A DNA stretch of 64,000 bases, from the NCBI GenBank assembly GCA_015680685.1, contig MNCI01018050.1, positions 274,860-338,859 of the forward strand, read 5' to 3'. Positions 36,643-48,250 of this stretch are shown piece after piece. The position numbers and the translations under genes are program-made. Positions within the stretch are counted from its first letter, which is position 1, and every line of letters begins with the position of its first letter. Below the pieces are notes generated by a model that did no database searches, was not told where the DNA came from, and was given only the letters and a program-made list of their open reading frames with translations. The stretch comes from Gnetum montanum (Eukaryota > Streptophyta > Gnetopsida > Gnetales > Gnetaceae).

Positions 36643-37503
36643 GAGGTAACAATTGTTACCATTGGCCATAAGGAGGTCACCCTAATTATGAAGTATGGTC
36701 GTGTAGAGGGGGCGTAAGAGTGGCTATGCCATCAAGCCCCAGAGGCTATGATTGGTTGGATTTTATGTGCTAGGTTGATGGACATTTTTTGGGCCCTTAG
36801 CCCAAGCACACCAATGGTTGAGATGGTGACCATCATTGACACCTTCAACCATGATGCCCACCAATTTGTTACTCACATGCACTGAGCGAGGGTAGTCTTA
36901 AACCTCAATGATGCCTTCTTTGCTAACTTCTTTGGCCTCTTCTTTGAGGACCCATCAATCATTGACAAGCCTAACTGAGAGGTAGACTAGAGTGAAGAGA
37001 TTAAAGAGTGGCTAGGGATCACATGCTCTCGTAAAGGCATCATGGTTGGAAATGTATGTGTGCTTGAGGTCTAGAGACTTTACTCTCTTTTCCATGCCTA
37101 TGGCTTTCCTAATCTACTCTCCCAAGAAAGGTCCTTGGGGTGGAGCAAGTGCAGGTGATATGGGAGATCATAGAGGAGGATACTAGGTTTAACTAGGCCT
37201 TCTCTATAATCACTGGGCTCCAAGTAGAGATTACCAAGCTTTGCCACAACATCCATGTGAAGTCTCACTTTCACTTCACATTCTTCACAACATGTTTGTA
37301 AAGGCTTGTGAAGTTCTTGGTGATTAGGAATAGTGGGCGTTGGGTTGTGTAGGATAACAAGTAGCTGTCCAAGCCATGGATTAAAGATTATTTTACCACT
37401 ACTCATGCGTAGGACCCTATAGAGGGAATTGAGGAGTCATATTTAGTTATGAAAAAGGCACATCTAGGGAGGCCACAGTCACCATATTCCTGTGATAGCA
37501 CAG
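36643..37503 (+). pseudogene. Long exon-like block, antisense to D
   Basis: 861 bp from acceptor TTTTAGCAG to a consensus donor CAG/GTGAGT (37504). Translation from 36645 is long and plausible, with few stops: EVTIVTIGHKEVTLIMKYGR, a MIGWILCARLMDIFWAL helix, then HMHRARVVLNLNDAFFANFF (R from a decayed codon) and EEIKEWLGITC. Its middle loosely resembles the middle domain of the A/B/E extra ORF (a strand, then an N-D/K-D turn and a hydrophobic helix), but I cannot prove homology. Function unknown. Confidence 0.45.
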
Positions 37504-37749
37504 GTGAGTATTTGCTAACTGTTGTTGGGGATGCAAAAAGGGTGGCATGATTCATTGCGAAGATAGTGGAATCCTCCAATACAAAAATAGAGAGGCCACA
37601 TCCAACAAAGGAGTCTTCCCCTATAGTTGGACAAGTAGGTGTCAAGAAAGTTTTCCTCAAGATACCCACACTTCATTTGGTGGTTATAGGTTAGTGTGCA
37701 TGATAGATGCATTTGGCCTATGTTGGTTTTTTTTTGTGGTTTTCTAGTT

Positions 37750-39340
37750 TTATTATGTTATGCTAATAATGCTATGCTATGTGAGTCAAGTAAGAGGGAT
37801 GCTAAGGAAGAAGTGACAGTCATAGTAGAGGCAGTAGACATGCCCCCTCCTTTGGTTGAAGGGAAGGTAGCTCATAGGGGGAAGCCACCAGAGGCCCTAG
37901 AGATCTTCCAATAGTTTGATGTAGAGGGGATATTCCACCCTGAGGGTGACTTCACCAACCTCTTTGATGATGTGTAGCTAGGAGATCCACATATGTTGAC
38001 ATCTGAGGGCTTGCTCAATGAGCACTTTATGTTACCATTTTCTCTTACCCTTTTTCTTTAAAGCCTTTAACCACTTAGTTATCGCTAAGTGTTGCATTGT
38101 GTTACATTGTAGTCTTAGAGCTTCCTGCTAGTGATCCATTGCCAGTGCCTACTTACCACATGAAGCCATGGGTAGATAGATTAGATGAATTTTCCTTCAT
38201 GGAAGGCATCGTGGACCACATGCAGCAGGTAGATTCAAAAATCGATACTTATTTGATTTTGGTTGAACTACTTTACCAATTCTATGCTTAGTTTGTTGTT
38301 AATATTGATTTTTTCATTGTATGCTAATAGGATCTAATATTTTTTGGGATCCAAACTAGGTAGCTCACATGGATGCCATTCTTGAGTATCCCCCTGAGGT
38401 GGAGCAAGTGCCTTGTCATGTGTATGGGATGGTAAGCAAGTGCATATTTTTTAGTTTGAAGGCATTATGGACCTGTAGGTGCTCAAATGAGCATGTATGG
38501 AAATGCATGCATAAGATATAGGAGGGAGTGGCAAGCCTGACCACAAAGAATGAGGACCTTTAGTCTTGTTATGACTTCTTGTCAGCTTAGGCATAGAAGG
38601 ATGTATCTAGAAAATATTAGAGATAGATTACACTAGATACTAGTTGACAATCCGAGGCAAGAATGAGGCCACCCAAAATGAGGTAGATGTTGTAGATGGA
38701 TATGCTCTCCTAGAAGAATTAGGAATGGAAGAGCTTTAGCATAAAAGTATGCAAATGGGGGTATACTAAGAAGGACCATAAGCGCCACTACAAGTGTGAG
38801 CAGGACGTCTAGTTGCAGCAACTTAAGGATGAGTTTGTGAGGGCTTGTTACCTCGAGATGTTCATTGAGGCAATTGGCGAGAGTCAAGCCTTCAAGCTGT
38901 TTACTCAGCATATAGTGGTTAGTGGTTCCCTAGAGTAGGAGATTACCTTTCCCTCAAGGAAGACTTCTATGATCACCTTTTCTATGCAACCTCCTGCATG
39001 GACTATTGTGGATAAGGCCAAGATCCTTATGGATGTTGACTTTGGCCATGAGGACTGGACATGGTTATCAGAGGTCAAGATCCTCTGATGCTTAGAGAAG
39101 GGCCTTGATAGATTACCCCCAAAGTCCAATGCAAGACCCTCTTGGGTTAATTTTGCTTTTTATTTTTATGCTTTTTATGTATTAGTTTTGCATGATAATT
39201 TTGTAGTTTTAGAGTTGCTGATGAATTTGTTGTTTTGCATTACTTTTGAGTAGGCACTAAGTGATAGCACAGGCCCTAGTGGAGTAGTAGGGGAGGAGGA
39301 GCCTCAATCCCCACCAAACACCACTGGCTGAGCCAAACTG
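37750..39340 (+). pseudogene. C-terminal exon-like blocks (coiled coil), antisense to D
   Basis: Blocks at 37760-38000 (acidic and proline-rich, MPPPLVEGKVAHRGKPPEAL), 38097-38290 (WVDRLDEFSFMEGIVDHMQQ), about 38360-38430 (then ATG/GTAAGC) and 38460-39090 (Q/K/E-rich, coiled-coil-like, QLQQLKDEFVRACYLEMF), ending with a short proline tail (EEEPQSPPNTTG) at 39287-39330. Layout (acidic, coiled coil, proline tail) parallels the extra ORF of A/B/E. Product unknown. Confidence 0.4.
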
Positions 39341-39489
39341 ATGTAGTCTTATTGTTGGGCAATTTTGCACTTTGACCATTTTGTTGCATGGTACTCTTGC
39401 CTTTTGTGATGAGGATTGTGTGTGAAATTTCATGTTTACTTTATTACTTTTTTAATGTGCATAATGTAACTAATTGATGTGATTAGACC

Positions 39490-39870
39490 CCTTGTGGGCC
39501 CCATGCTAGTTTAAGGCCATTTTGGACAATGGAAATTACTAGTTTATGGCCATTTCGAGCCATGAATAAAAGGAAACTGGTGCTAGTTTTAGGCCATGGT
39601 GAGCCATGAGGTGCTAGTTTTAGGCCAGGGTAGGTCATACATTAGTTTAAGGCCTTTTTAGGCCATGGTGATGCAAGAACGTTTGCCAGTTTAAGGCCAT
39701 AGTAGGTCATGTGCTAGAAGAAAGATGTTGCCAGTTTTAGGTCATGGTAGGCCATGCACTACTATAAGGCCTTTTCAGGTCATGGGCTAGTTTAAGGCCT
39801 TTTCAGGCCATGGGCTAGTTTAAGGCCTTTTCAAGCCATGTCTTAGGTTAAGGCCTTTTTAGGCCATGTG
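39490..39870. repeat. Tandem-like array 3 (GCTAGTTTAAGGCC unit)
   Basis: About ten units of CTAGTTTAAGGCCWTTTYRGGCCATG, period about 30-40 bp, near the 5' end of the D intron. GGCC..GGCC pairs make each unit partly self-complementary. Confidence 0.85.
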
Positions 39871-40100
39871 TCTTTTTCTTGCAATTTTAATCTTATAATT
39901 TTTATGTGTTTTTGATATTTTTCTAATGTCTAAAAAGACCAAATAAAAATTCTTAAGAAAGAGAAGTAAATGCATAACAAAGTGAATAGTGTAAAATGCA
40001 AGCAACCATGTGGAATGTAGCTATGCATGCAAAGGATAATAGGGCATGCAAGAGATTAAAGGTAAGTATGTGCCTAGCACATGTTGCGCTAAGGGAGTAC

Positions 40101-40870
40101 CTTAGTCATGTAGTCGCTTCCTAACTTGATGTGGGTTAGGGGTGCATAGGGCTGAGGCCAAATGAGGAAATATTCACCTATACCTTCATCATTGACGCTA
40201 AAATGAAATTTCTCCCATAGGGCTTCCTTGGAGAAGGTGGAATCCTTTTTTGGCTCTTCAGGTGATTTTTCCGAACAAGGTTAACTCTTGTCTTTCATGG
40301 GCAACGTGTCATCAGGGAACTCTAACTTCGAACCTTGGTCTAAGTCACCATTGTTGATGGTGGGAGGGACTGAGTTATCACCATGTATAATCACTTCTCC
40401 ATCTTCATATGAAAGGTGGATCTTTTGATGAATGGATGAGAAGATAGCTCATAATTTGGCTAGCCAAGGTCTTCTCAAAATCAAGTTGAACCCTAGCATC
40501 TCCTTGATGATAATGAATTCGACTGTAGTGGGAAATTTCTCTACTATCACAAAGGGTATTATGATTATTCCCTTCATGATGACGTGTGACCCATTAAAGG
40601 ACTTAAGGCATGTTATCTTTGTGGCTTGGATTTGGTTAGCCAAATCTAGTTTGTTAATGAATTGGAATAGGATGACATTAGTCATCACCCCATCATCGAT
40701 GTGCACCCTACAAATCTTGCATTTCCCTACGTGGATTGTTATAAACATCAACGTAGTGGTGACATAACCCTTTTTAGGGTCAACCTTAATTGTCTCAACA
40801 TGAAATGCTAGAGGGGTTGGACTTGATTCTTGAAATGAAGGAGGAAGCATCACAATGTCGATGGATTATT
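40101..40870 (-). pseudogene. Element D aspartic protease
   Basis: The open frame 40449-40853 (134 residues) is a Tat-type protease: CRVHIDDGVMTNVI at the active-site position (family DDGA/DSGA), a SFNGSH flap-like stretch, and FNLILRRPWLAKL at the end (family LGRPWL). The spacer continues in frame to the donor at 40101. The protease would cut Gag-Pol. Active-site G-A has become G-V, and stops occur downstream. Confidence 0.85.
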
Positions 40871-41879
40871 CATCCACTAGAATGTCCTCTTTGAGAGGAA
40901 TGGAGGCTAACATGCAAACTAGTGCTTTGAGATGAGCAGAGGAGGTCATCACCAAGTTGTATAAGATCAAGGTTGTATTTTTTTGTTTAAGAGCCTACTT
41001 GAGCTATGCCAATGCATATAAAAGTCTTTACCACTGTTAGTTGTCTTGTTAGCCTTCATCTCCTTCATGTGATATAAAAGGCAGATCTCTTAGGGAGGAG
41101 ATTTGGGCTTGTTTTTTTGTGCTTTCTTATGAGCCTCAATGCTCAATTATTGATCAATTGAGATAGTGGCTTTAGCTGATGTGCCCACAAGAATAGTAGA
41201 TAAAGGTACAGGTTTAGGTAGACATAATGCCATGCATTCCCTCATCATTTGATCAACGAGTCACTCATTCAAACTACTGGGCTGCGACCTCGACTACCTA
41301 GTGTTGTATGTGGGATGAGGCCTTAGGTGAGTAGAGCTTGTTGTAGTGCCTACCACTAGACCTAGCTAAGGATCTGCACATTGTAGCACCTTAACAACAA
41401 AGGGTGTCTGCGTTGTAGTTGCCACAACATGTTATGGGGTGCTAACCACAAAAGGTATCATGGGAACTGGAGGTGGTACTCTAATAACAAAAGGCATCCT
41501 TGGATTGTTTGGTGCTAAGGAGGCCCCAATGCTATCAAAGAGCACATGAACCACAAATGGTTCTTATGCCAGTCCTATGTCATCACCAATGCTGATGGAA
41601 TTGATGACATAGCCTATTCCACTTGCATTGAGGGGGTCTTTTTAGATATTCATTGATTGATTTTTTGGTCAAACTTGTTTGGTCGAATCAAGAACCAGTT
41701 GGCCTTGGTCAATCATGCATTGTATGTCATCCTGTAAGGCCATACAAAAGGTCATGTCATGGTTGGACAATTGATGATAATGGAAAAACTGGTCTAATCT
41801 AAAGTGTTTCGGGACTGGAGGCTTATTTAGTGTGACTGCTAATGGGTTTCTGAGGAGCTCACAATAGCAATTATGATGC

Positions 41880-43400
41880 TTGCAAGAATCTTTAGAAATT
41901 TTCTTTTAATGGAAGTAGTTGAACCAATAGTTCCAATGGCTTGATGGGCAATGGTTTATACTTTAAGCAATCCTTGCATTCAAAGTTTGGCCTTGGGGTA
42001 GCTTGTCTTGCAACTACTGATGGTGTAAGTTGGTTGGTCATTGTAGTGCTAGAGCTAGTTGCCTTATTGTTGGCCAGGGTCTTGGTTGCCTTGGCTATTG
42101 GTTTGGTGTTATTCGACTTAGTCTCATTGGCCATCACTACAACAATTATTGTTGCCTTGCACTTCTCCATGTCTTTTTTTGCATGCACTTTCTTGTAGGC
42201 CATGTAGGCTAGATTCTTATTGGCTTCTAGCACATCTTTAATGCTCTTTGTTTAAGAGAATGCTTGGCTCAAAGAGTGCGGGGCAAGATAGTATAGTTTC
42301 AACTTAATAAAGTCATTCACTACACCTTTGAAAATGGACAGTAGGTGAGTTTCTATGATAGGCTCATAGATTTTGTTGAGTGTAGTGCTCCATCATTGGA
42401 TGAACTTTTAAATGAGCTCTAAGTGACCTTGCTTGATCTACATGAGTTAATCTAGGATTTCCTCAGACTTTAAGTTGTACTTGAAGAAAGTGACAAATTG
42501 GCTAAGAAAATCCTCCAATGAAGATATGAAGGCCATAGGGAGCACATGGTACTATTCTAGCACCCTTGTAGGTTAGGGACATGGTAAACATGTGAATGAT
42601 TGCATTCCACAATGCCTGCAACAAAAGGCACTTGGATTAGAAGGTCACTAGATGGGCATGGGGGTTCACTTCACTATTATATTTGATGAACTAGGGAAGT
42701 TAAATGCCAGGAGGCAAGGTCAATGATGGGACAATGGGACTAATGGGATCATCCTAATAGAAGTCCATCACTTGGGGACCATATTAGAATAGGTGGACTT
42801 AAGCCATTTGACCTCTTTAGTAAGTGTTTGAATGAGCTAGAATACTTGATCCAGGCTTGGTGTGGGTCTGGTGGGCTACATTGGTTTTATAGCCTGCTAT
42901 GTTGTTGGCATGATCCATGACCCTGTTATGGGCTATGAGACCACATAGGACTCTTGTTGAGTGTACTACTATTGAGGTTTTCATGCATATTGTTGTTTCA
43001 TATGTTGTGCCTAGGGCATAGAGGTAGGACCCTACCACATGGTTGTGGCCTGGGCTATCATGGGGCCACCATAGAGATAGGTGGGATGTATGATGCTTGA
43101 CTTGTATGTGGCTGGGATGTTGGCACTATGTGCACAGAAGGTTGGGTCAACATCATAGATGTCAGCATAGAGGATTGTACAGACTATGCCGAGACCATGA
43201 AGGATAGGGTGACAAATGGCCCTACACCCTGATCCATATGCACCTGATGGCTTGTCATAATAGGCATTGGCCTAGTTGGAAACAAGGGAGACATTGTTAC
43301 CTTAACGAAGGTAGATGGCTAAGACTATGAAGGAACAACATTAGAGGTAGACAATAGGAAATAGACATAGAAGGGATTCTAATTCTCTAAATGATGTTTG
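41880..43400 (-). pseudogene. gag: Element D Gag, decayed
   Basis: At 42690-42280 the minus strand reads NPHAHLVTF, WYHVLPMAFISSLEDF and an FKYNLKSEE block, the Retrotrans_gag pattern (two helices around W-Y-x-x-L). The open frame 41892-42233 is the basic C-terminal linker (KKVHAKKDMEKC, ending in PLPIKPLELLVQLLP). From 42800 to 43400 the reading is P/Q/G-rich N-terminal linker with many stops. Gag makes the particle. The order gag-protease-intron-RT matches Ogre. Confidence 0.75.
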
Positions 43401-44119
43401 AATTACTCTTTCCCATCTTGTAGGGGCTCCTCATAGTTGGTTGCTACATCATGCTCATTTGACCTACTCAGTAAGATGAGTTAGGTAAGCATACACCAAA
43501 GGGTCTTAGTGAGGGGGATGAAATCATAGGGGTAGGGAGGTACTCCCTTATATTTCTACATACAAGCTCATAACCTTGCTTTACATCTAGCTCTTGGCAG
43601 TCTAAGGGGATGCTTGCCTAGAACTTTTCACAAAGGAAGTTGTATTTATCTTTGTTGAGCACCATGTGCTTGGGAGATTGGTTACAAAGCCTGAGGGATT
43701 ACCTTCCCATGATGATGGGGTCCTCAGCTCCAGGAATGTCAATTGTGACTTTCTATTGGATCAAACAATGACTATGCTTAAGGTGGAGGTTGAAAGCTCT
43801 TTAGGATTCATGCTGCTATGAGAAAATGCAAAAGGTGTGATGCTAGAAAAGAAATGGTTAAGTATAATGATTGCTAAAAATAACTAAGTATAGAAATGCT
43901 GAAACAATAGCTAAGTCTGAGAGTGCTACTAAAAAAAATATCTAACTCTAGTGCTAGACTTGCTATGCTCTCATGCTGAGGGTAAGATATGCTCTTCTTA
44001 GCTTCCATCCTATGGGGTTCTAAGGAAATTGACAACTAGGACTAATCTACATGAACCAGATCATAGACAACTGCAAGGGTATCACATCTATGCTAGTTCA
44101 AAGCTAGTAACAGAGGTGC
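43401..44119 (-). other. Element D leader
   Basis: Between gag and the 5' LTR. No clear PBS was found at the LTR edge, probably because of decay or because the edge is misplaced. Nothing else seen. Confidence 0.4.
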
Positions 44120-44830
44120 AGAGAGCATGTGGGACTACCATTAAATGTAGAAGGAAATGAAAAGTATTCCTTCTAATGCTAGAAAACTATAGTGACTGAG
44201 AATATCTCTGGCTAAAACATCAAGGGATTCATGGGTGCACAACATTGACCTCACCTCCATGCAAGGGCCTTTACTGGGGAAATGAAGGTAGCCTTGACAT
44301 CACCTCCACTTGAAGGGCCTTTGCTGGGGAAACATTGAGGCGTTCATGGGTGCCCTAGATAGTCTTGTTGATTGAACAGGAACTTTACTAGCTATAACCA
44401 AGGTATTAGGTGCAACTAGGGGGTGGTGTGATTAGCTTTAAGGAGGTATGCGATGCATAGACAAGTGTAGTAGCAGCATAGCCATAGTCTTTGGGATGTC
44501 TTGAGGTGAAAACTGACATTTTCTACAAAGTCTATGCCTACTAGGTTCACTTCCACAATGTCTTGTAGGTTTAAAGTACGCTATGATGCTAAATGGGATG
44601 CAAAGGTATTGCCAAGGTGTTGATACATTCCAATGTGTAGGGTTCTCATGGTGCCTCAGGTGCCAAGTGGTACTATGAAATGTCAACTGCTACTCAAATT
44701 TGCTAGCCAAATTCTTTAAATGCCCACTACTGGAATGAATTTCCAACCTCTAGAGTGTGGAATGTGGGGGTATTTATAGGCTTAGGATAAGCATGAAGTG
44801 TAGATCAAGTGCGACATGGCAAAGGGGTAG

Positions 44831-45112
44831 GTGGGGCTATGCTAACCTTTACTACCCTCCTATTGGAGAAATTGGTGCTATGCTTTGGTATGCTCTATTG
44901 GACCCTAAGAGACTACCAGACTGTGGCTATGCTAACCTTTACTATGCTCCTATTGGAGAAACTAGTGCTATGCTCTGGTATGCTCCATTGGACCCTAAGA
45001 GACTACTAGACTATGGCTATGCTAACCTTTACTACGCTCCTATTGGAGCAACTAGTGCTATGCTATGGTATGCTACATTGGACCCTAAGAGACTACTAGA
45101 CTATGGCTATGC
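44831..45112. repeat. 90-bp tandem repeat, three copies, in D 5' LTR
   Basis: GCTAACCTTTACTAYSCTCC starts at 44841, 44931 and 45021, exactly 90 bp apart. Units end with GACTACYAGACTRTGGCTAT. The other LTR has only one unit (27090-27170). The period is a multiple of three, which creates a spurious 163-residue frame. Confidence 0.95.
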
Positions 45113-45784
45113 TACTAGGACTTCATGTGCCAAGACCATAATGTACCTACAAATAGTGCAAAATAGTGCAATTTGGAGGCTATGCTCTAGGACTACACTC
45201 TTCCTTCTTTTGAGCAATATTGAACATAGGTCCATTTTTGGAATATAAAGGGATATAAAAAGAGTGCAAATTATTGATCTTACTTGTTGAAGGAGTAATA
45301 GAGCTAGAATGAAGGCTTGTGCTAAGCTTTAGAAGCTTTTGGAGGTAGTTTCATGTTGCTACACTAACTATGCTTTGGAGCGTAGCACAATAGTTAGGAA
45401 AATTTTGCAAAAAAACTAAGGTCCAATGCTACTATGCTAAAGAGCATAGTAGGATGGGACAAAGCATAGATGGACACTTAGAAAAGCTTGGCAAAAATTG
45501 TAGTTCTTGCTCTTGCTATGCTAGCTATACTCGAGAGTGTAGTAGGAGGGGTAGCTTCAGGAGTTAGAAAATTTGCTAAATGCTTCTTCCATGTTGAGCT
45601 AGCTTGATAACTTTTGGCTTAATACCAGTGAAAACTAGCCACCAAAGCGCTACTACACTTGCTACACTAGAGAGTGTAGCAAGAGGGATGTCAGCGTAGT
45701 AAGACACTTAGAAAAATTTCCACAACTACTATTTGACACTTAGAAAATTTTGTAGATCTAGCCCTATGTTGCATGCTATGCTAG

Positions 45785-45802
45785 CTACACTCTAGAGTGT
45801 AG
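45785..45802. repeat. 18-bp perfect palindrome in D 5' LTR
   Basis: CTACACTCTAGAGTGTAG. The equivalent site in the 3' LTR (27865-27884) is a 20-bp perfect palindrome GCTATGCTCTAGAGCATAGC. Both are consistent with a CpG-containing ancestor CTACGCTCTAGAGCGTAG. Confidence 0.9.
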
Positions 45803-45910
45803 GCCCAATAGTGGGATCATGGGCCAAGCACTTAGAAAAAATTTTCCTTGTGTTGAAACTTAGAAAAATTTTCTATTGAAGTGTTGTTGCTCAAATTTTG
45901 TGGTGTTTCA

Positions 45911-46140
45911 AAAATTCTTCCTCTACTTGGACAAAGTGCTCTACTGTAGGAATTTGTTTATGAATGTTGAATGATTGAGCCTCTTACTCTGCATGCTTTG
46001 CTTGCAAGGTTTGTTCTTTTGTTTAGCTTCTTCCATGGCCTCTTGGTCCTTTGCTCCCTGGTTGTCAAGGTCCTCCTTTTGATCCTCTTTTCGAGGCCAT
46101 CTACAATCAACAAGGGTTTGGAAATTATTCAAGTGTTTAC
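45911..46140 (-). pseudogene. Element E extra ORF, 5' end (split from 24500 by D)
   Basis: N-terminal part: the frame from 46132 reads through a K/E/Q-rich segment (RKEDQKEDLDNQGAKDQEAM), then HKQIPTVEHFVQVEEEF runs to the D edge at 45911. B has the matching IHxILEEVETK at about 17205. Continuation at 24500 downwards aligns to B just after this point, supporting a clean D insertion in the ORF. Confidence 0.55.
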
Positions 46141-48250
46141 ACTGGCTCTTAATATCGCTTTTCCTTACTCATACCCTTAGGTAGATCAAGTTCTTATCTT
46201 ATTATGCTTGTAGAGTTGGAAACTTTTTTTAAAAATAATCCCTTACTTGTTATATCCTTATAATTTTCTTAGAACCTTTCATTAAGTTCTTATTTATGGC
46301 TTAAAGTAATTGGTATGATTTATTAGGAGTACAATTTAATTGTTTCTGGCTTTTGTTCATTTTATTGAATATTAAAATTCTTGTTATCCTTTGAACTTAC
46401 CCTTTATGATACTTTCTATGTGTTAGAAGTTTTTAACTCAAATTTCAATGATATCATACTAAGTACACCCCCTCCCACCCAATTCATGAATAATTTGATA
46501 GTTTTTAGATCAACAAGGTTCAAGAATTTTGGAAATCAGAGCTACAAGGATGAAGAAGTTAGAGTGTCAAAGCTCTTGAAAGAAAAATTGTAAAAAATTG
46601 TCTCTATGCAAAATGAGGAATGAAAAAAAAAAATTTACAAACTCTCATGCGTATATATACTATTTTTATATCATAGATACGACATTGTAGGGCCTCTGAT
46701 ATTGATATCATCATTAAAAATTTCAATTTTTTCTTGGATATTTCAAGGAAAAATGAGTCAAATGAAATGTTTAGAACATTTGAAGCATGTCTAGAGGATC
46801 CTAGGCTAGTAATGATGCATGATTGTTGAAAATTAGACATTCAAATTTCATGAAGAAGCAATCTTGGGTAATGAAAGTTGAGTAGATGGATAGGAGATGG
46901 GCAATGAATTTTTTGTGCATGAATGGATTTTTTGGATTACTCAAGAAAGTATTTATTGATTTCATTGTCTCTAGAAGATACAAGATAATGTGGAATTTGT
47001 CATCAAGTATGAAATACAAGTCATACAAGTGGGTCCTCCTCAAAGCAGGCTCTAGTCCTTAGTGTCCTTGTATAAAAATGCCTAAAAGTGTCCTTGGGTA
47101 CTTAAGGAGTTGAATGCAAGTCATAATTATATAGCAAAACACACATGCTAGTATTGCCATATTGGAAAATAAGTGCTATATTACATAAAACCATAAGTTA
47201 TGATTGACTATACAGTGAGATGAGATGGACTATAGAAAGGATTGTAGAATTTGGGATATGAGGTATCTTACCATAGGCATAATGAATCCTTATTTTTATT
47301 AATGATTAAATTAATCATTAGCCCTTTTGTCAAAGATTCAAAGTAAGTCCAGACCACTATTTAGTAACATCACATTGTGTTACTCCTCATGTTCAATATC
47401 ATAAGACTACCACTATTGCAAAGAGTACTACCACTTGGTGTATTATCCAAGGGAGGAGTTTATTCATTGCACTCCTTATTTCTATTTATATTTCTAAGAA
47501 GTTGCCTACCTTCAAGCATGGGTAACATGTCTTTCTAGTGGGATCCCTAGAAATTTATTCTGCTCATGGATTTTTTTAACTGTATCAATCTTACTAGTGG
47601 ACTACCTTTAGGCATGGATAACATGTCTTTCTAATGACATGGTATGGCAGCACTTATTTTACTCTTCCTCCCATTTTTGTTAGATCTACAAGGATATAAT
47701 ACATATTTAGCAAAAGGATAGAACTTATAATAGTAATTCAAAAGAATCCAAAAATCCCCTTGATGTCACAACCTTTACATTCACACTTAGTTCTACACTT
47801 TTTTATCTAGGAATAATGATGAAAAGTTTATTTTTAGTTTTATTATGAAAGGGATATCATTAGGGCCATGGTAAGAAGCTCTTATTGTTGGAATGAGTGG
47901 ATGGATGTTGTGGTCTCAATATATAAATAATTAGTTTCTTACAACTTGATAATATAGAGAAATCTTCACCTTATTGGACTACATCTTACCTTATTCTCGG
48001 TGTGCTTTATTAACAATCAAAAATATGTTCAAGAAAAATGAAAATAAAGTATGAAAAATTATAAAAGATATTAAGAATGGAAAAAGATGAAAAGAATGAA
48101 AAATGGTAAAAGAATGAAAAATCATCAAAAAATTGGAAAAGATCAAAGAATCAAGAAATTATTAAGAAATTGAAAACTATAAAAGAATGGAAAAAGGGTA
48201 TCAAGAAAATATAAAAGTAAAAAGAAAATGGAAATTGAGAAAGTACCTAT
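46141..48250 (-). other. Element E region between integrase and extra ORF
   Basis: Counterpart of A 7633-9640 (shared AAGTGGGTCCTC near 47030, CTTCAAGCATGGGTAACATG near 47512). Low-complexity AAAGAATGRAAAA tract at 48020-48240. No coding signature. Confidence 0.6.

Larger units (their letters stand above)
33555..40100 (-). other. Element D intron between protease and RT
   Basis: Minus-strand donor ACTAAG/GTACTC at 40101/40100 and acceptor TTTTGTAG/GATATG at 33555/33554. Joining ATG ACT AAG to GAT ATG TCA CAG keeps the reading frame from the protease spacer (LGSDYMTK) into the RT linker (DMSQDYNTS). Ogre elements of plants are known to have an intron exactly between protease and RT. Here it is 6.5 kb, holds two tandem arrays and an opposite-strand multi-exon remnant. 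The alternative is a nested insertion that happens to leave splice-like edges. The in-frame join makes an intron more likely. Confidence 0.65.
44120..45910 (-). repeat. Element D 5' LTR
   Basis: Partner of 24500-27991 without G. In element sense it starts TGAAACACCACAAAATTT at 45910. TATA-like TATTTATAGG at 44771-44780. It contains a 3-copy tandem of 90 bp and several CTAYRCTC...GAGYRTAG palindromes. The left edge is approximate, since similarity to the 3' LTR becomes weak near 44120. Confidence 0.8.

Noticed and set aside
44757-45248. 163-residue open frame with a repeated peptide
   Set aside because: It lies in the D 5' LTR. The openness comes from a 90-bp tandem unit whose length is a multiple of three.
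24500-45915. Target duplication for element D
   Set aside because: The right flank is AAAAT (45911-45915), but no matching pentamer could be found at the uncertain left edge near 24500, so I do not claim one.
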